Origin: Pseudovibrio sp. Tun.PSC04-5.I4
GTDB taxonomy: Bacteria; Pseudomonadota; Alphaproteobacteria; Rhizobiales; Stappiaceae
DNA: 64,000 nt
NCBI RefSeq assembly: GCF_900104145.1
Contig: NZ_FNLB01000006.1
Span: forward strand, 393,001 to 457,000
Direction: 5' to 3'
Below the pieces are notes generated by a model. It saw nothing but the letters and a program-made list of their open reading frames with translations, made no database searches and had not been told where the DNA came from. A program made the translations under genes and the position numbers. Within the stretch, counting starts at the first letter, position 1, and every line of letters starts with the position of its first letter. This document shows positions 33,722 to 43,577 of the stretch, one piece after another.

Positions 33722-35086
33722 TCAAGCAACAGCCAGTTTTTCCCGGCGAATTTTGCCAATGGTTCGCCAGCACACATACTGGGCCATGAATGCGAAGACA
33801 ATGCCGCCTAAGGCTTGTCCAGCCAGAACACCGTTTGCCTGATAAATCTGCGCCCCAACAATCGTAAAGGGGATAGTGCCAATGGTAGCACGGCCCCAGT
33901 TAAACAACATGGAATAAACCGGAAGACCCAGATTGTTGAAGACTGCGTTGGTAACAAAAATGGCTGCGTTAAAGAGAAAACCTGCCGCAGCAAAGCTGCA
34001 GAAGAAGAACACGAGCGATGCGCTGTCTCCCTCCGCATTGAAGAACAGCACCAACTGATCTTGTAGCAGATACAGCAAACCCCATGCCGACAGAGTGTAG
34101 ACCACGATCAACAACAGTGAATCTTTCACCACCATGCTCAGGCGATCAAACCTCAGCGCACCATAGTTTTGTCCGATAATCGGACCGACAGCACCGGACA
34201 GCGCAAACAAAGCGCCAAAAGCCACCGGAATAATACGACCAACAATTGCAAAACCCGCAACCGCGCCATCGCCAAACTGTGCCAGCTCTGAGATGATCCA
34301 TGCGTTACCAGCAGGAGTTGCAAGGTTGGTCAGCATCGCCGGTGTCGCAACCTTGAACAGATCAACCGTGTCACTAACCAGCTTGGAAACCTCAGGCCTC
34401 CCAAGCAGCTGATGTTTGGCGATGAGAATGTACAAGCCAACACCGACCATAATCACACGCGCTATCACAGAGGCAATCGCCGCGCCTGTAATGCCCATGT
34501 CGAGGCCGAAAATGAAGATTGGGTCCAATATCGCAGCCACAAAGCCACTGGAAAGGGTAACAAACATTGCGCCGCGCGCATCACCAACGGAGCGCAGCAG
34601 GGCAGAGAGCACCATTGCACCACACAAAAACGGCATGGATGGTACGACGATGTAGAGGAAGCTCAGCGTGAAATCGAGCGTTCTACCCTTAGCGCCCAGC
34701 AACATAGCCAAATCATCAAGAAAGGCGAGACTGCCCGCGACCACCATCAGCGATATCAATGTTGACATGATGAGGGACATGGTTACGAGGCGATGGGCGC
34801 CTTTGACATTTCCTTGACCGATACGCCGTGAAACGGATGCACTGGCGGCAATGGAAAGTCCGATGCCGATAGCAGAGTTGAAGAACATGATTGTTCCCGC
34901 ATAACCAATAGCGGCAGCTAGTTCTTCAATACCCAATTGAGCAATATAAAAAAGGTTAGCAAAATCAACGAGGAAAATAGAAATTAAACCAACTGAGCTG
35001 GCCGAAGTCATCACCAGAACATGGCGCATTGTCGAGCCATCGGTGAACTTCGCTTTGCTCGCGCTAGCAGGTGTAGGACCGGACAT
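33722..35086 (-). CDS. MATE-family efflux transporter
   Basis: A 454-residue inner-membrane protein with about twelve hydrophobic segments in two similar halves, and MATE features such as the GTIMFFNSAIGIGLSIAASASVSRRIGQG block near residue 70-95 and VGPIIGQNYGAL at the start of the second half. Such pumps export cationic drugs or metabolites using Na+ or H+. It starts 6 bases after the stop of a MerR-family regulator gene, so the regulator very probably controls it. Confidence 0.93.
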   Translation of the reverse strand: MSGPTPASASKAKFTDGSTMRHVLVMTSASSVGLISIFLVDFANLFYIAQLGIEELAAAIGYAGTIMFFNSAIGIGLSIAASASVSRRIGQGNVKGAHRLVTMSLIMSTLISLMVVAGSLAFLDDLAMLLGAKGRTLDFTLSFLYIVVPSMPFLCGAMVLSALLRSVGDARGAMFVTLSSGFVAAILDPIFIFGLDMGITGAAIASVIARVIMVGVGLYILIAKHQLLGRPEVSKLVSDTVDLFKVATPAMLTNLATPAGNAWIISELAQFGDGAVAGFAIVGRIIPVAFGALFALSGAVGPIIGQNYGALRFDRLSMVVKDSLLLIVVYTLSAWGLLYLLQDQLVLFFNAEGDSASLVFFFCSFAAAGFLFNAAIFVTNAVFNNLGLPVYSMLFNWGRATIGTIPFTIVGAQIYQANGVLAGQALGGIVFAFMAQYVCWRTIGKIRREKLAVA

Positions 35087-35092
35087 AAAAAC

Positions 35093-35515
35093 TCACTTTT
35101 CGCGATGCTGATAGCAATCGCAGGACAGGGCCTCAATGACCCTGCAATTATGTATTTTTCCGTTAGAACAATGAGTCAGCATCTTTTTTAGCTCAGTTTG
35201 CAGACTTTTCAGGCGAAGGATCTTGTCCTCCACTTCAATGAGGTGAGTACGGGCAATCTGATCCGCGCCCTCGCAATCATCTTCCGGGTGTTCTTTCAGC
35301 AGCATTAGGCTCTCAATCATCTCAAGTGAGAAGCCAAGCTCACGCCCGTGCCGAACGAACGAAAGCCGATTTAAATGCTCTGTGCTGTAACGCCGTTGAC
35401 CACCTATCGTGCGTGGTGGTTCGGGTATCAACTTCTTCTGCTCATAAAAACGGATGGTTTGAACTTTGACGCCAGCCATTTTAGCAAGTTCACCGATTGA
35501 GTATTCACCAGCCAT
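35093..35515 (-). CDS. MerR-family regulator with metal-sensor-like cysteines
   Basis: A 140-residue regulator. The N-terminal winged helix is YSIGELAKMAGVKVQTIRFYEQKKLI, with the RRYSTEHLNRLSFVRHGRELGFSLEMI segment after it, then a dimerisation helix. Cysteines are at DDC (before the helix), THCSNGKIHNC in the sensor loop, and SCDC near the end. This resembles the Zn/Cd/Pb sensors ZntR/PbrR (Cys before the helix, C-x-n-C loop, then IEAL), so metal sensing is plausible but not shown. The downstream partner is a MATE pump, not a P-type ATPase, which is unusual for that group. Confidence 0.88.
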   Translation of the reverse strand: MAGEYSIGELAKMAGVKVQTIRFYEQKKLIPEPPRTIGGQRRYSTEHLNRLSFVRHGRELGFSLEMIESLMLLKEHPEDDCEGADQIARTHLIEVEDKILRLKSLQTELKKMLTHCSNGKIHNCRVIEALSCDCYQHREK

Positions 35516-35592
35516 AACGATCCATCGGAATTACAGGGGATCTTGCAACAAAGCAGTGCCACAGATCACAAAATTGAGAATGAGGCCACAGC

Positions 35593-35654
35593 GCAGCCCC
35601 CAGACTAGCAGTGCAGCCCACAGACTAAATGTGCTTCAAACCTTCTAAGGTCAA
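35593..35654 (-). promoter_or_regulatory. Probable promoter/operator region of merR-MATE
   Basis: On the minus strand TTGACC (35654-35649) resembles a -35 box and overlaps the palindrome ACCTT-AG-AAGGT (35640-35651), as in MerR-controlled promoters where the dyad lies next to the -35 box. The dyad centre here is only 2 bases, shorter than in CueR or ZntR sites. Two copies of GCAGCCC-CAGACTA 20 bases apart (35593 and 35613) lie just downstream. Confidence 0.35.
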
Positions 35655-35681
35655 GAGCGCAGGCATGATTTGCTGAGTTGA

Positions 35682-37460
35682 TCAGTCAGGTTTTTCTGAT
35701 TTGTCATCATCTCGTGGCGTGCGTTGATGAAGTTTGTCAGAGCCAGCCAGCACCCCTCCTGCAAGCTGCAACGTCAACCGTTCAGCATCCCGCTTCCGCA
35801 CGTCTTCCTCAACTTCGGCGATCCGGTCCGCAGGCAACCCAAGGAATTCAAGCGCCTTTCTCCCAAAGGTCAAACTGGATTCAAACGTTTCGCGGATTTG
35901 ATAATCAACACCAAGCCGGGTTAGGTCCAGCGCATGGGCGCGGTCTGTTGCCCGGCAATAGAGCGCTGCCTCAGGAAAGGCCGAGCGGATCTGCAAAATC
36001 GCTTGCTTCATGACCTGGTCGTTCTCAATGCAAAGCGCGATCAGAGTTGCGTTTTCTCCGCCAGCGGCTTTCAAAACATCCGAACGGGTCGCATCTCCAT
36101 AATAAACTTTGTAGCCATACTGTTTGGCGTCGTTAATACGTCCCGGTTGATTGTCCAGCGCAGTAACAGAGATGCCCTCAGAGATGAGCATCTGCGCAAC
36201 CATCATTCCAAATCGGCCAAACCCGACGATCAAAACGCTCGGACAGGCATCCTCAAAACTTTCAATCTTGCTGGACGTATGACCCCGTTTTTTCAACCGT
36301 TCAGCCACGAAATCAAGGCCAACGGCCCCAAGTGGGGTTAGCAGCATTGTTAAAATAACCACGGCGCTTAAGATGTTGGCCGTTTCTTCCGGCAAAATAG
36401 AAACTGCTGCAGCGGCGGAAAACAGAACAAACGCGAACTCACCGCCTTGTGGCAGTGTAACGGCAACGCGCAAAGCATCAGAGTTGGAAGACCCGAAAAG
36501 ACGAGAAAGACCCCATAAAAGAACACCCTTAACAATCATCAGCACCACAACAGCAGAGATAACCGTTTGCCAGTTGGCAACAATGAGATCCAGCTCAAGC
36601 GCCATGCCAACGGTGATGAAGAACAACCCCATCAGCAATGAGCGGAATGGCTCAATATCGGCTTCCAGTGTGTGTCGATAGCTGGATTCGGCGAGCATCA
36701 CACCGGAAAGGAACGCCCCCAGCGCCATGGAAAGTCCAACAAGGCTCATCAAACCGGCGCTACCAAGCACAACCAGAAGGGCGGCCGCAATCATCAGTTC
36801 CCGGCCACCGGAGGCGGTGAGAAATTGGAGGAGAGGGGAAAGCAAAAAGCGACCAGCAAAAATCACGAAGCCAACAGCCGCAACCACGATAATCACCTGA
36901 ACGGCGATAGAGGCGTCCCCTGCATCTGCTTCAGCTGGTGCCAAAATGCCAACCAGCGCCAGCAAAGGTACAATTGCCATATCCTGAAGCAGTAAAATGC
37001 CAAAGGCACGTTGTCCGTATTTGGTGCTGAGATGCCCTCGTTCCTGCAACATCTGCAAGGCAAACGCTGTGGAGGAGAGGGCGAGCCCCAATCCGGCAAT
37101 CAGCGCTATTTCCATAGGCAACCCGAACGCCATGGCGCACAACGTCAAAACAAACCCTGAAATAAGGACCTGCGCCGTTCCAAGGCCAAAGATGTCTCGT
37201 CGCATGGTCCACAACCGAGCGGGTTCCAACTCCAACCCGATAACGAACAATAACAGCACCACCCCAAGTTCCGCAAAACCCAAAATTCGCTCAGGCTCGT
37301 CGAAGAAGCCAATGCCATAAGGGCCAATCACCATTCCGGCTGCAAGAAAGCCAACCACAGCGCCAAGGCCAAGACGTTTAGTAATGGGAACTGCAATAAC
37401 AGCGGCAGAAAGGACTACAATGGTCTCTATGAAAAACGGAGGGACATGAGCGGCTGCCAT
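35682..37460 (-). CDS. CPA2-family cation:proton antiporter, KefB/KefC-like (paralogue 1)
   Basis: About 592 residues. The N-terminal two thirds form about twelve membrane segments of a Na+/H+ exchanger domain (GFLAAGMVIGPYGIGF, LVGLSMALGAFLSGVMLAES). The C-terminus is a TrkA-N/RCK nucleotide-binding domain (VLIVGFGRFGMMVAQML, then DATRSDVLKAAGGE). It should exchange K+ or Na+ for H+ under control of NAD(H) or glutathione-type ligands. The ATG at 37460 has AGGA five bases before it; an upstream ATG at 37496 has no ribosome site. Tandem with a paralogue. Confidence 0.92.
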   Translation of the reverse strand: MAAAHVPPFFIETIVVLSAAVIAVPITKRLGLGAVVGFLAAGMVIGPYGIGFFDEPERILGFAELGVVLLLFVIGLELEPARLWTMRRDIFGLGTAQVLISGFVLTLCAMAFGLPMEIALIAGLGLALSSTAFALQMLQERGHLSTKYGQRAFGILLLQDMAIVPLLALVGILAPAEADAGDASIAVQVIIVVAAVGFVIFAGRFLLSPLLQFLTASGGRELMIAAALLVVLGSAGLMSLVGLSMALGAFLSGVMLAESSYRHTLEADIEPFRSLLMGLFFITVGMALELDLIVANWQTVISAVVVLMIVKGVLLWGLSRLFGSSNSDALRVAVTLPQGGEFAFVLFSAAAAVSILPEETANILSAVVILTMLLTPLGAVGLDFVAERLKKRGHTSSKIESFEDACPSVLIVGFGRFGMMVAQMLISEGISVTALDNQPGRINDAKQYGYKVYYGDATRSDVLKAAGGENATLIALCIENDQVMKQAILQIRSAFPEAALYCRATDRAHALDLTRLGVDYQIRETFESSLTFGRKALEFLGLPADRIAEVEEDVRKRDAERLTLQLAGGVLAGSDKLHQRTPRDDDKSEKPD

Positions 37461-37576
37461 AAGTGTCCTAAATACGTGTATGCCATTCACCGACATACAA
37501 AAGGTGCATCATCAAACCGAGTCTGAGGGGAAGACCCTAGGTCTGTCTATGGCTAATTGTAGTTTTCCGTATAAAG

Positions 37577-39481
37577 CTAATCAGATTCTTCCGCAGGGGG
37601 GACCGATGTTTCTGGCTTGTCCTTTTTATCTCCTTCCGATTTACGGTCTGCTTCTGCTAATCTGCGGGCGGGCTCATTGAGCGGCGTGGATTCAGATTTA
37701 GGTTTGATCAGGGGTTGAACGGGAACATCCGGCAGTTTGAACCGCTTATAACCAGCATAAAGCCCCCCAACCTGTTGCAGGGCCAGCAATTCTACATCCC
37801 TGCGCCGAACATCCGCCAGAATTTCATGGGTCTGGTCTTCATCAACACCCAGTTCCTCCAGAATTTCCCGGCCAAACTGAAGGGCGGATTCAAGCGTTTC
37901 CCGCAATTGAAAATCAGCACCTGCTGTTACCAGTTGAATGGCATGGCGCCGGTCATGGGCACGGGCAAAGATCTTGGAAAGAGGGAACTGAGCCTTCGTC
38001 ATTTTCACAATCTGACTGGTGGTTTCAGGCCGCTCAGTACAAACGGCTATGACGCTGGAGGTGTCGGCACCAGCTGCCCGCAACACATTTAAACGCCGCC
38101 CATCACCGTAATAGATGCGATATCCAAAGCGCGATGCATCGCGAATACGCTGCGCATCCGTATCAAGCACAGTCACAGTTGAACCCTGAGCGATAAGCAA
38201 CTGACAGGCAAGCTGGCCAAACCGGCCAAACCCAATCACCAGGACTTTAGATCCGCCTTCTTTGCTGTTTGGAATATCCGGCTTTACAGGCTCTGGTTTG
38301 AACTTGGCGCCAAGCCATTGGGTGAGCTGCACACTCAACAAAGTGAATGCCATGCTAAAGGAGATGATGGCGGACAGCAGACTGTTTTGGTGCGGGTTGA
38401 ACAGGTCAACAGCGACTGCCGCCGCAAAAATAACAAAGCCGAATTCGCCAGCTTGCGCGAGAAGACCGCCAATCTTCAAGCTGTTATCGGTGGTATGACC
38501 TGAGACCCTCGCCACAACAAAAATGCTGATGCATTTTACCAGCATCAAACCAAAACTGCAGGCCAGAACCGTCAGCCAGTTGCTGTACACAAAGTTCAGA
38601 TCAATGGACATACCAACGGTGATGAAAAAGAAACCCAGCAACAACCCGCGAAATGGCTCAAGATCCGCTTCTAATTCATGGCGGAACGAACTTTCTGCAA
38701 GCATAACCCCGGCGATAAAAGCCCCAAGTGCGCTGGAAAGACCAACCGCTTTCATAAGCGCAGCAGCACCAAGCACCGTAAGGAGGGCCGAGGCCGTCAT
38801 CATCTCTCTTGCGCCAATACGGGCAAAAAGGCGGAACAACGGAGTGAGTAAATACCGCCCAACAGCCACCAGCAGCAGCACAGTTGATGTGGTGATGAGT
38901 GCCGTTTCCCAACCCGGTCTCTGTCCTGTGTCAATGGATATCGGTGCAACAATGGCCATTAAGGCCAGCACTGGCACAATCATCATGTCTTGAAACAGCA
39001 GGATTGCGATGGAGGTCTGCCCCATCACTGTTGTGCGATCACCGCGATCTTGCAATATCCGCAGGGTTAGAGCTGTAGAGGACAACGCAAGTGTCAAACC
39101 GATAATGAGGGACCTTTGCCAGTCAACGCCCACCACATGGACGCCAAGTCCAATTAAAAGCGCGGAAAAGCAAACCTGAGCAGAACCGGTGCCAAAAATT
39201 GCTTTGCGCAAAGACCATAACCGTCCCGGGTTGAGTTCCAACCCAATCAGAAACAACAGCATGACAACGCCGAGCTCTCCAATGGGGCGTAACTCATCAG
39301 GTGTGCTGAAGGGGCTGCCAAGGTATTGCCCCAAACCCCAGGGGCCAAGAATAACACCGGCGATGAGGTAGCCGACAATGGTCCCGATCCGAACCAATTT
39401 GGCAATCGGAACCACAAGGATAGCCATGCTTAGAAACAGCATGATATCTGTCACAAAATCCAGTTGGTGGAGTTCGATCAT
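37577..39481 (-). CDS. CPA2-family cation:proton antiporter, KefB/KefC-like (paralogue 2)
   Basis: A 634-residue homologue of the neighbouring antiporter: the same exchanger domain (GYLIAGVILGPWGLGQYLG, AVGLSSALGAFIAGVMLAES) and RCK domain (VLVIGFGRFGQLACQLL, DGRRLNVLRAAGAD). It differs by an extended, charged C-terminal tail rich in Pro, Glu and Lys (ending ETSVPPAEESD), possibly regulatory. The two genes lie on the same strand with about 115 bases between them and probably arose by duplication followed by considerable divergence. Confidence 0.92.
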   Translation of the reverse strand: MIELHQLDFVTDIMLFLSMAILVVPIAKLVRIGTIVGYLIAGVILGPWGLGQYLGSPFSTPDELRPIGELGVVMLLFLIGLELNPGRLWSLRKAIFGTGSAQVCFSALLIGLGVHVVGVDWQRSLIIGLTLALSSTALTLRILQDRGDRTTVMGQTSIAILLFQDMMIVPVLALMAIVAPISIDTGQRPGWETALITTSTVLLLVAVGRYLLTPLFRLFARIGAREMMTASALLTVLGAAALMKAVGLSSALGAFIAGVMLAESSFRHELEADLEPFRGLLLGFFFITVGMSIDLNFVYSNWLTVLACSFGLMLVKCISIFVVARVSGHTTDNSLKIGGLLAQAGEFGFVIFAAAVAVDLFNPHQNSLLSAIISFSMAFTLLSVQLTQWLGAKFKPEPVKPDIPNSKEGGSKVLVIGFGRFGQLACQLLIAQGSTVTVLDTDAQRIRDASRFGYRIYYGDGRRLNVLRAAGADTSSVIAVCTERPETTSQIVKMTKAQFPLSKIFARAHDRRHAIQLVTAGADFQLRETLESALQFGREILEELGVDEDQTHEILADVRRRDVELLALQQVGGLYAGYKRFKLPDVPVQPLIKPKSESTPLNEPARRLAEADRKSEGDKKDKPETSVPPAEESD

Positions 39482-39699
39482 GAAAGGTGCGGCTCATTCT
39501 TATTTTTAGGAGGAAGCTACAGGTACATCGTAAACACCCACTAAAATCAAAGCGGCCAACCTGAGGCAATTCGTCGAGATCCTTAACAAAGCCCGCCAGA
39601 AGTCCATCTCAGTTGCAGTGATAATTTTTGCAATTTAGGACTTGAACCTACAGTGACTAGAGCCTTTACAGTCGATTCATTCTCGATTGGAGGCGCGAA

Positions 39700-40449
39700 A
39701 TGTTGGATAAACCGAACACACAACTAGATATCTTAGTGCAGGAAACTCAGCTTCTGAATTTCAGATCGCCGTCCATTCGCCAGCTCACTGAGCAGCGTAA
39801 TTGGGTGAAGCTGTCATCTTTTGATCGTGCAGGCGCGGTCTACGATTTCGTTCGTAATGAGATTCTGTTTGGTTACAACACAGAGGACAATATCCCAGCA
39901 AGTCAGGTGCTTGCTGATGGGATTGGCCAATGCAACACCAAAGGCACACTGCTGATGGCGCTGATGAGAGCGGTGGGTATTCCCTGCCGTCTACACGGCT
40001 TTACCATCCATAAATCCCTGCAAAGAGGCGTGGTGCCAGAGCTGATCTATAAGATCGCCCCTGATAATATTCTGCATTCATGGGTGGAGGTCTACTTGGA
40101 TGGGCGTTGGATAAATTTGGAAGGCTTCATTCTGGATGATGCATTTCTTATCGCACTGCAAAAACAGTTCGCACCAAAACGCCAGTCACTCTGCGGATAT
40201 GGGGTTGGTACCAACTGCCTTAGTACGCCGCAGGTGAAGTGGAATGGGCAGGATACCTACATTCAAAAAACCGGGATTAACAACGACTTTGGAACCTATG
40301 AGAGCCCGGATGTATTTTATGCCGAGCATATGCAGGCTTTCTCTCCCCTGATGAAACTGCTTTATCAAAACGCTATTCGTCATGTGATGAACTGGAAAAC
40401 CAATCGTATCCGCGCAGGTTTTATTCCATCGATCCCCTTGAGCGACTAA
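39700..40449 (+). CDS. Transglutaminase-like cysteine hydrolase/peptidase-fold protein
   Basis: A 249-residue protein of the transglutaminase-like superfamily. The catalytic Cys is in DGIGQCNTKGTLLMALMRAVGIPCR and the His in ILHSWVEVYLDGRWINLEGF. The usual third residue (Asp) appears to be replaced or shifted (NLEGF), so activity is not certain. No signal peptide is seen, suggesting a cytoplasmic place. A GGAGG lies nine bases before the ATG. It converges on tldD; target proteins unknown. Confidence 0.85.
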   Translation: MLDKPNTQLDILVQETQLLNFRSPSIRQLTEQRNWVKLSSFDRAGAVYDFVRNEILFGYNTEDNIPASQVLADGIGQCNTKGTLLMALMRAVGIPCRLHGFTIHKSLQRGVVPELIYKIAPDNILHSWVEVYLDGRWINLEGFILDDAFLIALQKQFAPKRQSLCGYGVGTNCLSTPQVKWNGQDTYIQKTGINNDFGTYESPDVFYAEHMQAFSPLMKLLYQNAIRHVMNWKTNRIRAGFIPSIPLSD

Positions 40450-40464
40450 GCAGCAGGCACGCAA

Positions 40465-40490
40465 AGAAAAAGGGGCATTGCTGCCCCTTT
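40465..40490 (-). terminator. Terminator of tldD, usable in both directions
   Basis: AAAGGGGCA (40469-40477) pairs with TGCCCCTTT (40482-40490); on the minus strand the hairpin is followed by TTTTCTTTG. It lies 27 bases after the tldD stop. Confidence 0.8.
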
Positions 40491-40517
40491 GTGGTGTTAG
40501 AGGGTGGTGGTCGGGAC

Positions 40518-41942
40518 TTAGGTCGCTGTTCCGCCGATTGTCATCTCATTAATGCGCATGGTCGGCTGACCAACGCCAACTGGAACGCCCTGACCAGCTT
40601 TACCGCAGGTACCGATACCCGGATCCAGCTTCATGTCATTGCCGATCATGGTGACGCGGGTGAGGGCATCCGGACCGTTACCGATCAGCATCGCGCCTTT
40701 AACCGGAGCGCCGATCTTACCGTTTTGAACACGGTAGGCTTCGGTGCAGGAGAAGACGAACTTGCCGGAGGTGATGTCCACCTGGCCACCGCCGAAGGAC
40801 ACCGCGTAGATACCATCTTCTAGGCTCTCGAGGATCTCTTTCGGGTCTTGGTCACCATTCTCCATAATAGTGTTGGTCATGCGTGGCAGTGGTTGATGTG
40901 CGTAGGACTCGCGCCGACCGTTGCCTGTTGGCTCAACACCCATCAGGCGTGCGTTCTGACGGTCCTGCATATAGCCAACAAGAATGCCGTCTTCAATCAG
41001 GGTCGTGCGACCTGTTGGAGTGCCTTCATCATCAACGGAAAGGGAACCGCGGCGCTTGGAGATCGTGCCATCATCAACAATGGTCACACCTTTAGAAGCC
41101 ACCTGCTGTCCCATAAGACCCGCAAAAGCGGAGGTTTTTTTGCGGTTGAAATCACCTTCAAGACCATGACCAATGGCCTCATGAAGCAGAATACCCGGCC
41201 AGCCATTGCCCAGAACAACATCAAAGGTACCAGCAGGAGCTGGGATTGCTTCCAGATTAACAAGGGCCTGACGCAGAGCTTCTTCTACTGCATGCTGCCA
41301 GCTTGTTTCTGCAACAAACTCACCAAACCCTTCACGTCCACCAGCGCCATAGGAGCCGGATTCCTGCTTGTCACCATCACTTGCTATAATGGAAACGTTG
41401 AGCCGAACCAACGGGCGTACGTCACGGATACGGTGACCATCTGCCCGAAGAATATCAATGGTCTTCCAACTGCCAGCCAGCGAGATCGTGACTTGCTGAA
41501 CGCGCGAATCCTTCGCACGGGCATAAGCGTCAATCTCTTGCAACAGCTTTACTTTTTCCGCAAAGGTCGGGCTGCCGATTGGGTTTTCATCGGTGTAAAG
41601 CTTCTGGTTTGTCCGGGCTGGAGCCTCTGCATACGTACCGGCATGTCCGCTTTGTACAGATGACACAGCATCGGCTGCACGTTTCAGGGCTGCCTCAGAG
41701 ATATCGCCGGAATGAGCGTAGCCAGTCGCCTCGCCCACAACAGCGCGTAAACCAAAGCCTTGGCCGGTGCTGAAAGTGGAAGACTTCAAGCGTCCGTTAT
41801 CAAACACAAGCCCTTCGTCCTGGCTGTATTCCAAGTAGAGTTCCCCATCATCAGCACCCTTAAGCGCTGCCGAGGTGATCTGGCGCGCAGTTTCTTCATC
41901 CAATCCTGAGGTCTGGAGAAGATCAATCGGTTTATCGCTCAT
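40518..41942 (-). CDS. tldD: TldD metalloprotease subunit
   Basis: A 474-residue U62-family protease, the catalytic partner of TldE/PmbA (27886-29226). The zinc motif is LLHEAIGHGLEGDFNRK (HExxxH). N-terminal GLRAVVGEATGYAHSGDIS and the C-terminal GGQVDITSGKFVFSC, ending MRINEMTIGGTAT, are typical. In E. coli the pair finishes microcin B17 and degrades unfolded peptides such as CcdA; the role here is probably general peptide processing. It stands alone, about 11 kb from pmbA. Confidence 0.95.
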   Translation of the reverse strand: MSDKPIDLLQTSGLDEETARQITSAALKGADDGELYLEYSQDEGLVFDNGRLKSSTFSTGQGFGLRAVVGEATGYAHSGDISEAALKRAADAVSSVQSGHAGTYAEAPARTNQKLYTDENPIGSPTFAEKVKLLQEIDAYARAKDSRVQQVTISLAGSWKTIDILRADGHRIRDVRPLVRLNVSIIASDGDKQESGSYGAGGREGFGEFVAETSWQHAVEEALRQALVNLEAIPAPAGTFDVVLGNGWPGILLHEAIGHGLEGDFNRKKTSAFAGLMGQQVASKGVTIVDDGTISKRRGSLSVDDEGTPTGRTTLIEDGILVGYMQDRQNARLMGVEPTGNGRRESYAHQPLPRMTNTIMENGDQDPKEILESLEDGIYAVSFGGGQVDITSGKFVFSCTEAYRVQNGKIGAPVKGAMLIGNGPDALTRVTMIGNDMKLDPGIGTCGKAGQGVPVGVGQPTMRINEMTIGGTAT

Positions 41943-42058
41943 GGGTAAAACTCCGAAATAAAAGGATTTGTTCTGTTGTGGCGAACAATCAGCGCACTTT
42001 CAAGGCTTAGATCTCAATATAGGGGAAGGGAAGGCGTAAGCTCCCAAGGAATTGAAGG

Positions 42059-42679
42059 CTATCCGAGAAAGACCAGCAATAATCCGGCACATACCAACAC
42101 TGCTCCGGTGACTTTGTCGATAATGGCCTGGGTTGATGGCGCTGCTAAAAGAGGACGTGCAGTCCCAGCCAGCAAACTCAGGGAAACATCCAGCAATATA
42201 GCCATGACAATATAAGTAATGCCTAAAAGAAAAAGCTGAGGGTCTGGCGCATATGCCTTGTCAATAAACTGAGGGAAAAATGCAGCCATAAACAGCAAGG
42301 ATTTTGGGTTGGAAATGCCAACATAAAACCCTGTCTGGAAGCAATGATCAGCAGATCTTTTCAGGCTTTCCAGTTTGCTAGACCCAAGCCAATACCGGAC
42401 TCCCAAATAAATCAAATAGGCCGCACCGCCCAATTTCACGATCTCGAATGCATAAGGATAGGCGTTCACGATCCAAGAGAGGCCCAGAACAACAATAAGG
42501 ATCTGTATGGCCTGTGCGACGGTCATTCCAACCACAGTTAGCAATCCGGCGCGCGTTCCGCAGCAGGTGGATTTGGCCAGTATCATCATGATGTTTGGGC
42601 CAGGGATGGCGAGCAGAACGAAGGTTGCCGCAATATATCCAAGGTAAAGGCTGATGTTTATCATCTGGGATTGTACCAA
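42059..42679 (-). CDS. LysE/RhtB-family exporter (paralogue 1)
   Basis: A 206-residue inner-membrane protein with about six hydrophobic segments. LysE signatures: LLAIPGPNIMMILAKSTCCGTRAGLLTVVGMTVAQ near the start and FQTGFYVGISNPKSLLFMAAFFPQF in the middle. Such proteins export amino acids or related small molecules. The substrate is unknown. Tandem with a second LysE gene on the same strand, 134 bases upstream. Confidence 0.9.
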   Translation of the reverse strand: MVQSQMINISLYLGYIAATFVLLAIPGPNIMMILAKSTCCGTRAGLLTVVGMTVAQAIQILIVVLGLSWIVNAYPYAFEIVKLGGAAYLIYLGVRYWLGSSKLESLKRSADHCFQTGFYVGISNPKSLLFMAAFFPQFIDKAYAPDPQLFLLGITYIVMAILLDVSLSLLAGTARPLLAAPSTQAIIDKVTGAVLVCAGLLLVFLG

Positions 42680-42813
42680 GCGTTAGTTTTTGTGCGCCTC
42701 AATATGCGTGGAAGGGCGGCCTGATTGTAACGTGTTTTGAGACGTCAAAATGCCATGGCTACTCTCACCAAATTCCTTGTGAAATATGGAGATTTTTAGA
42801 GGTGTAGCCATCC

Positions 42814-43431
42814 TTATTTAAAGATGAAGAGGCCCATGAGAAAGACGCCTGCAACAAGCAGGACACCGCTGTTTAATCGTTTCAACCAATCCAAAATTTG
42901 AGGTGAGTGAATGAGGCGTTCGACAAGCCCACCACCAATTACAAGCGGTGTATCAAGAAGCGTCGCAATTACCAAAAATGTCGTGCCCAGAAGCGCGAAC
43001 TGTATGTCCAGGGGAGCTGCATGATTGAGGAAGTGAGGGAAAAGCGTACCTAGGAAAATGATAGTTTTGGGATTTGCGAGGCTGATGCTGAAGCCAGTGA
43101 GAAAATCAGAGCCTCGTCGTTTTGCCTGCCTCGATTGTTTGTTGTCTGCCTGCCATGTTTTAATGCCCACATAAACCAGATAGATGGCTCCGATCAGCGT
43201 AACGCCTTCAAAAATGGAGGGATACGCTACGATCAGCCATGACAGTCCGATCGAAACTAAAATCACCTGCACAGCCTCAGCTACTTTTACGCCGATCAAA
43301 GTCACAAGCCCAGCACTGGCACCACCAGAAGCGGAGCGGGACAAGATCAGCATTTTGCTGGCATCTGGGACCGACATAATAAGCAATGTGGTCGCCACAA
43401 AAGCGAAATAAACGTGAAGGGCTATTGGCAC
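42814..43431 (-). CDS. LysE/RhtB-family exporter (paralogue 2)
   Basis: A 205-residue homologue of the neighbouring exporter: SVPDASKMLILSRSASGGASAGLVTLIGVKVAE matches the first conserved block (with PDA in place of PGP), and FLTGFSISLANPKTIIFLGTLFPHF the second. The PGP-to-PDA change removes a proline normally conserved in the family and could alter transport. About six membrane segments; substrate unknown. Confidence 0.9.
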   Translation of the reverse strand: MPIALHVYFAFVATTLLIMSVPDASKMLILSRSASGGASAGLVTLIGVKVAEAVQVILVSIGLSWLIVAYPSIFEGVTLIGAIYLVYVGIKTWQADNKQSRQAKRRGSDFLTGFSISLANPKTIIFLGTLFPHFLNHAAPLDIQFALLGTTFLVIATLLDTPLVIGGGLVERLIHSPQILDWLKRLNSGVLLVAGVFLMGLFIFK

Positions 43432-43577
43432 AAATCACCTACAGATGAGGAATTTACCAGCTCGGGAGGCCAGATTTGCGGCAATCTTTCACGATGTGTT
43501 ACCAGATGAAAGTTCAAGCCCAATTATTGGAGGCCAAAACCTTCACATAATGTGAGGTATTTGAATGGAATTAAGAC

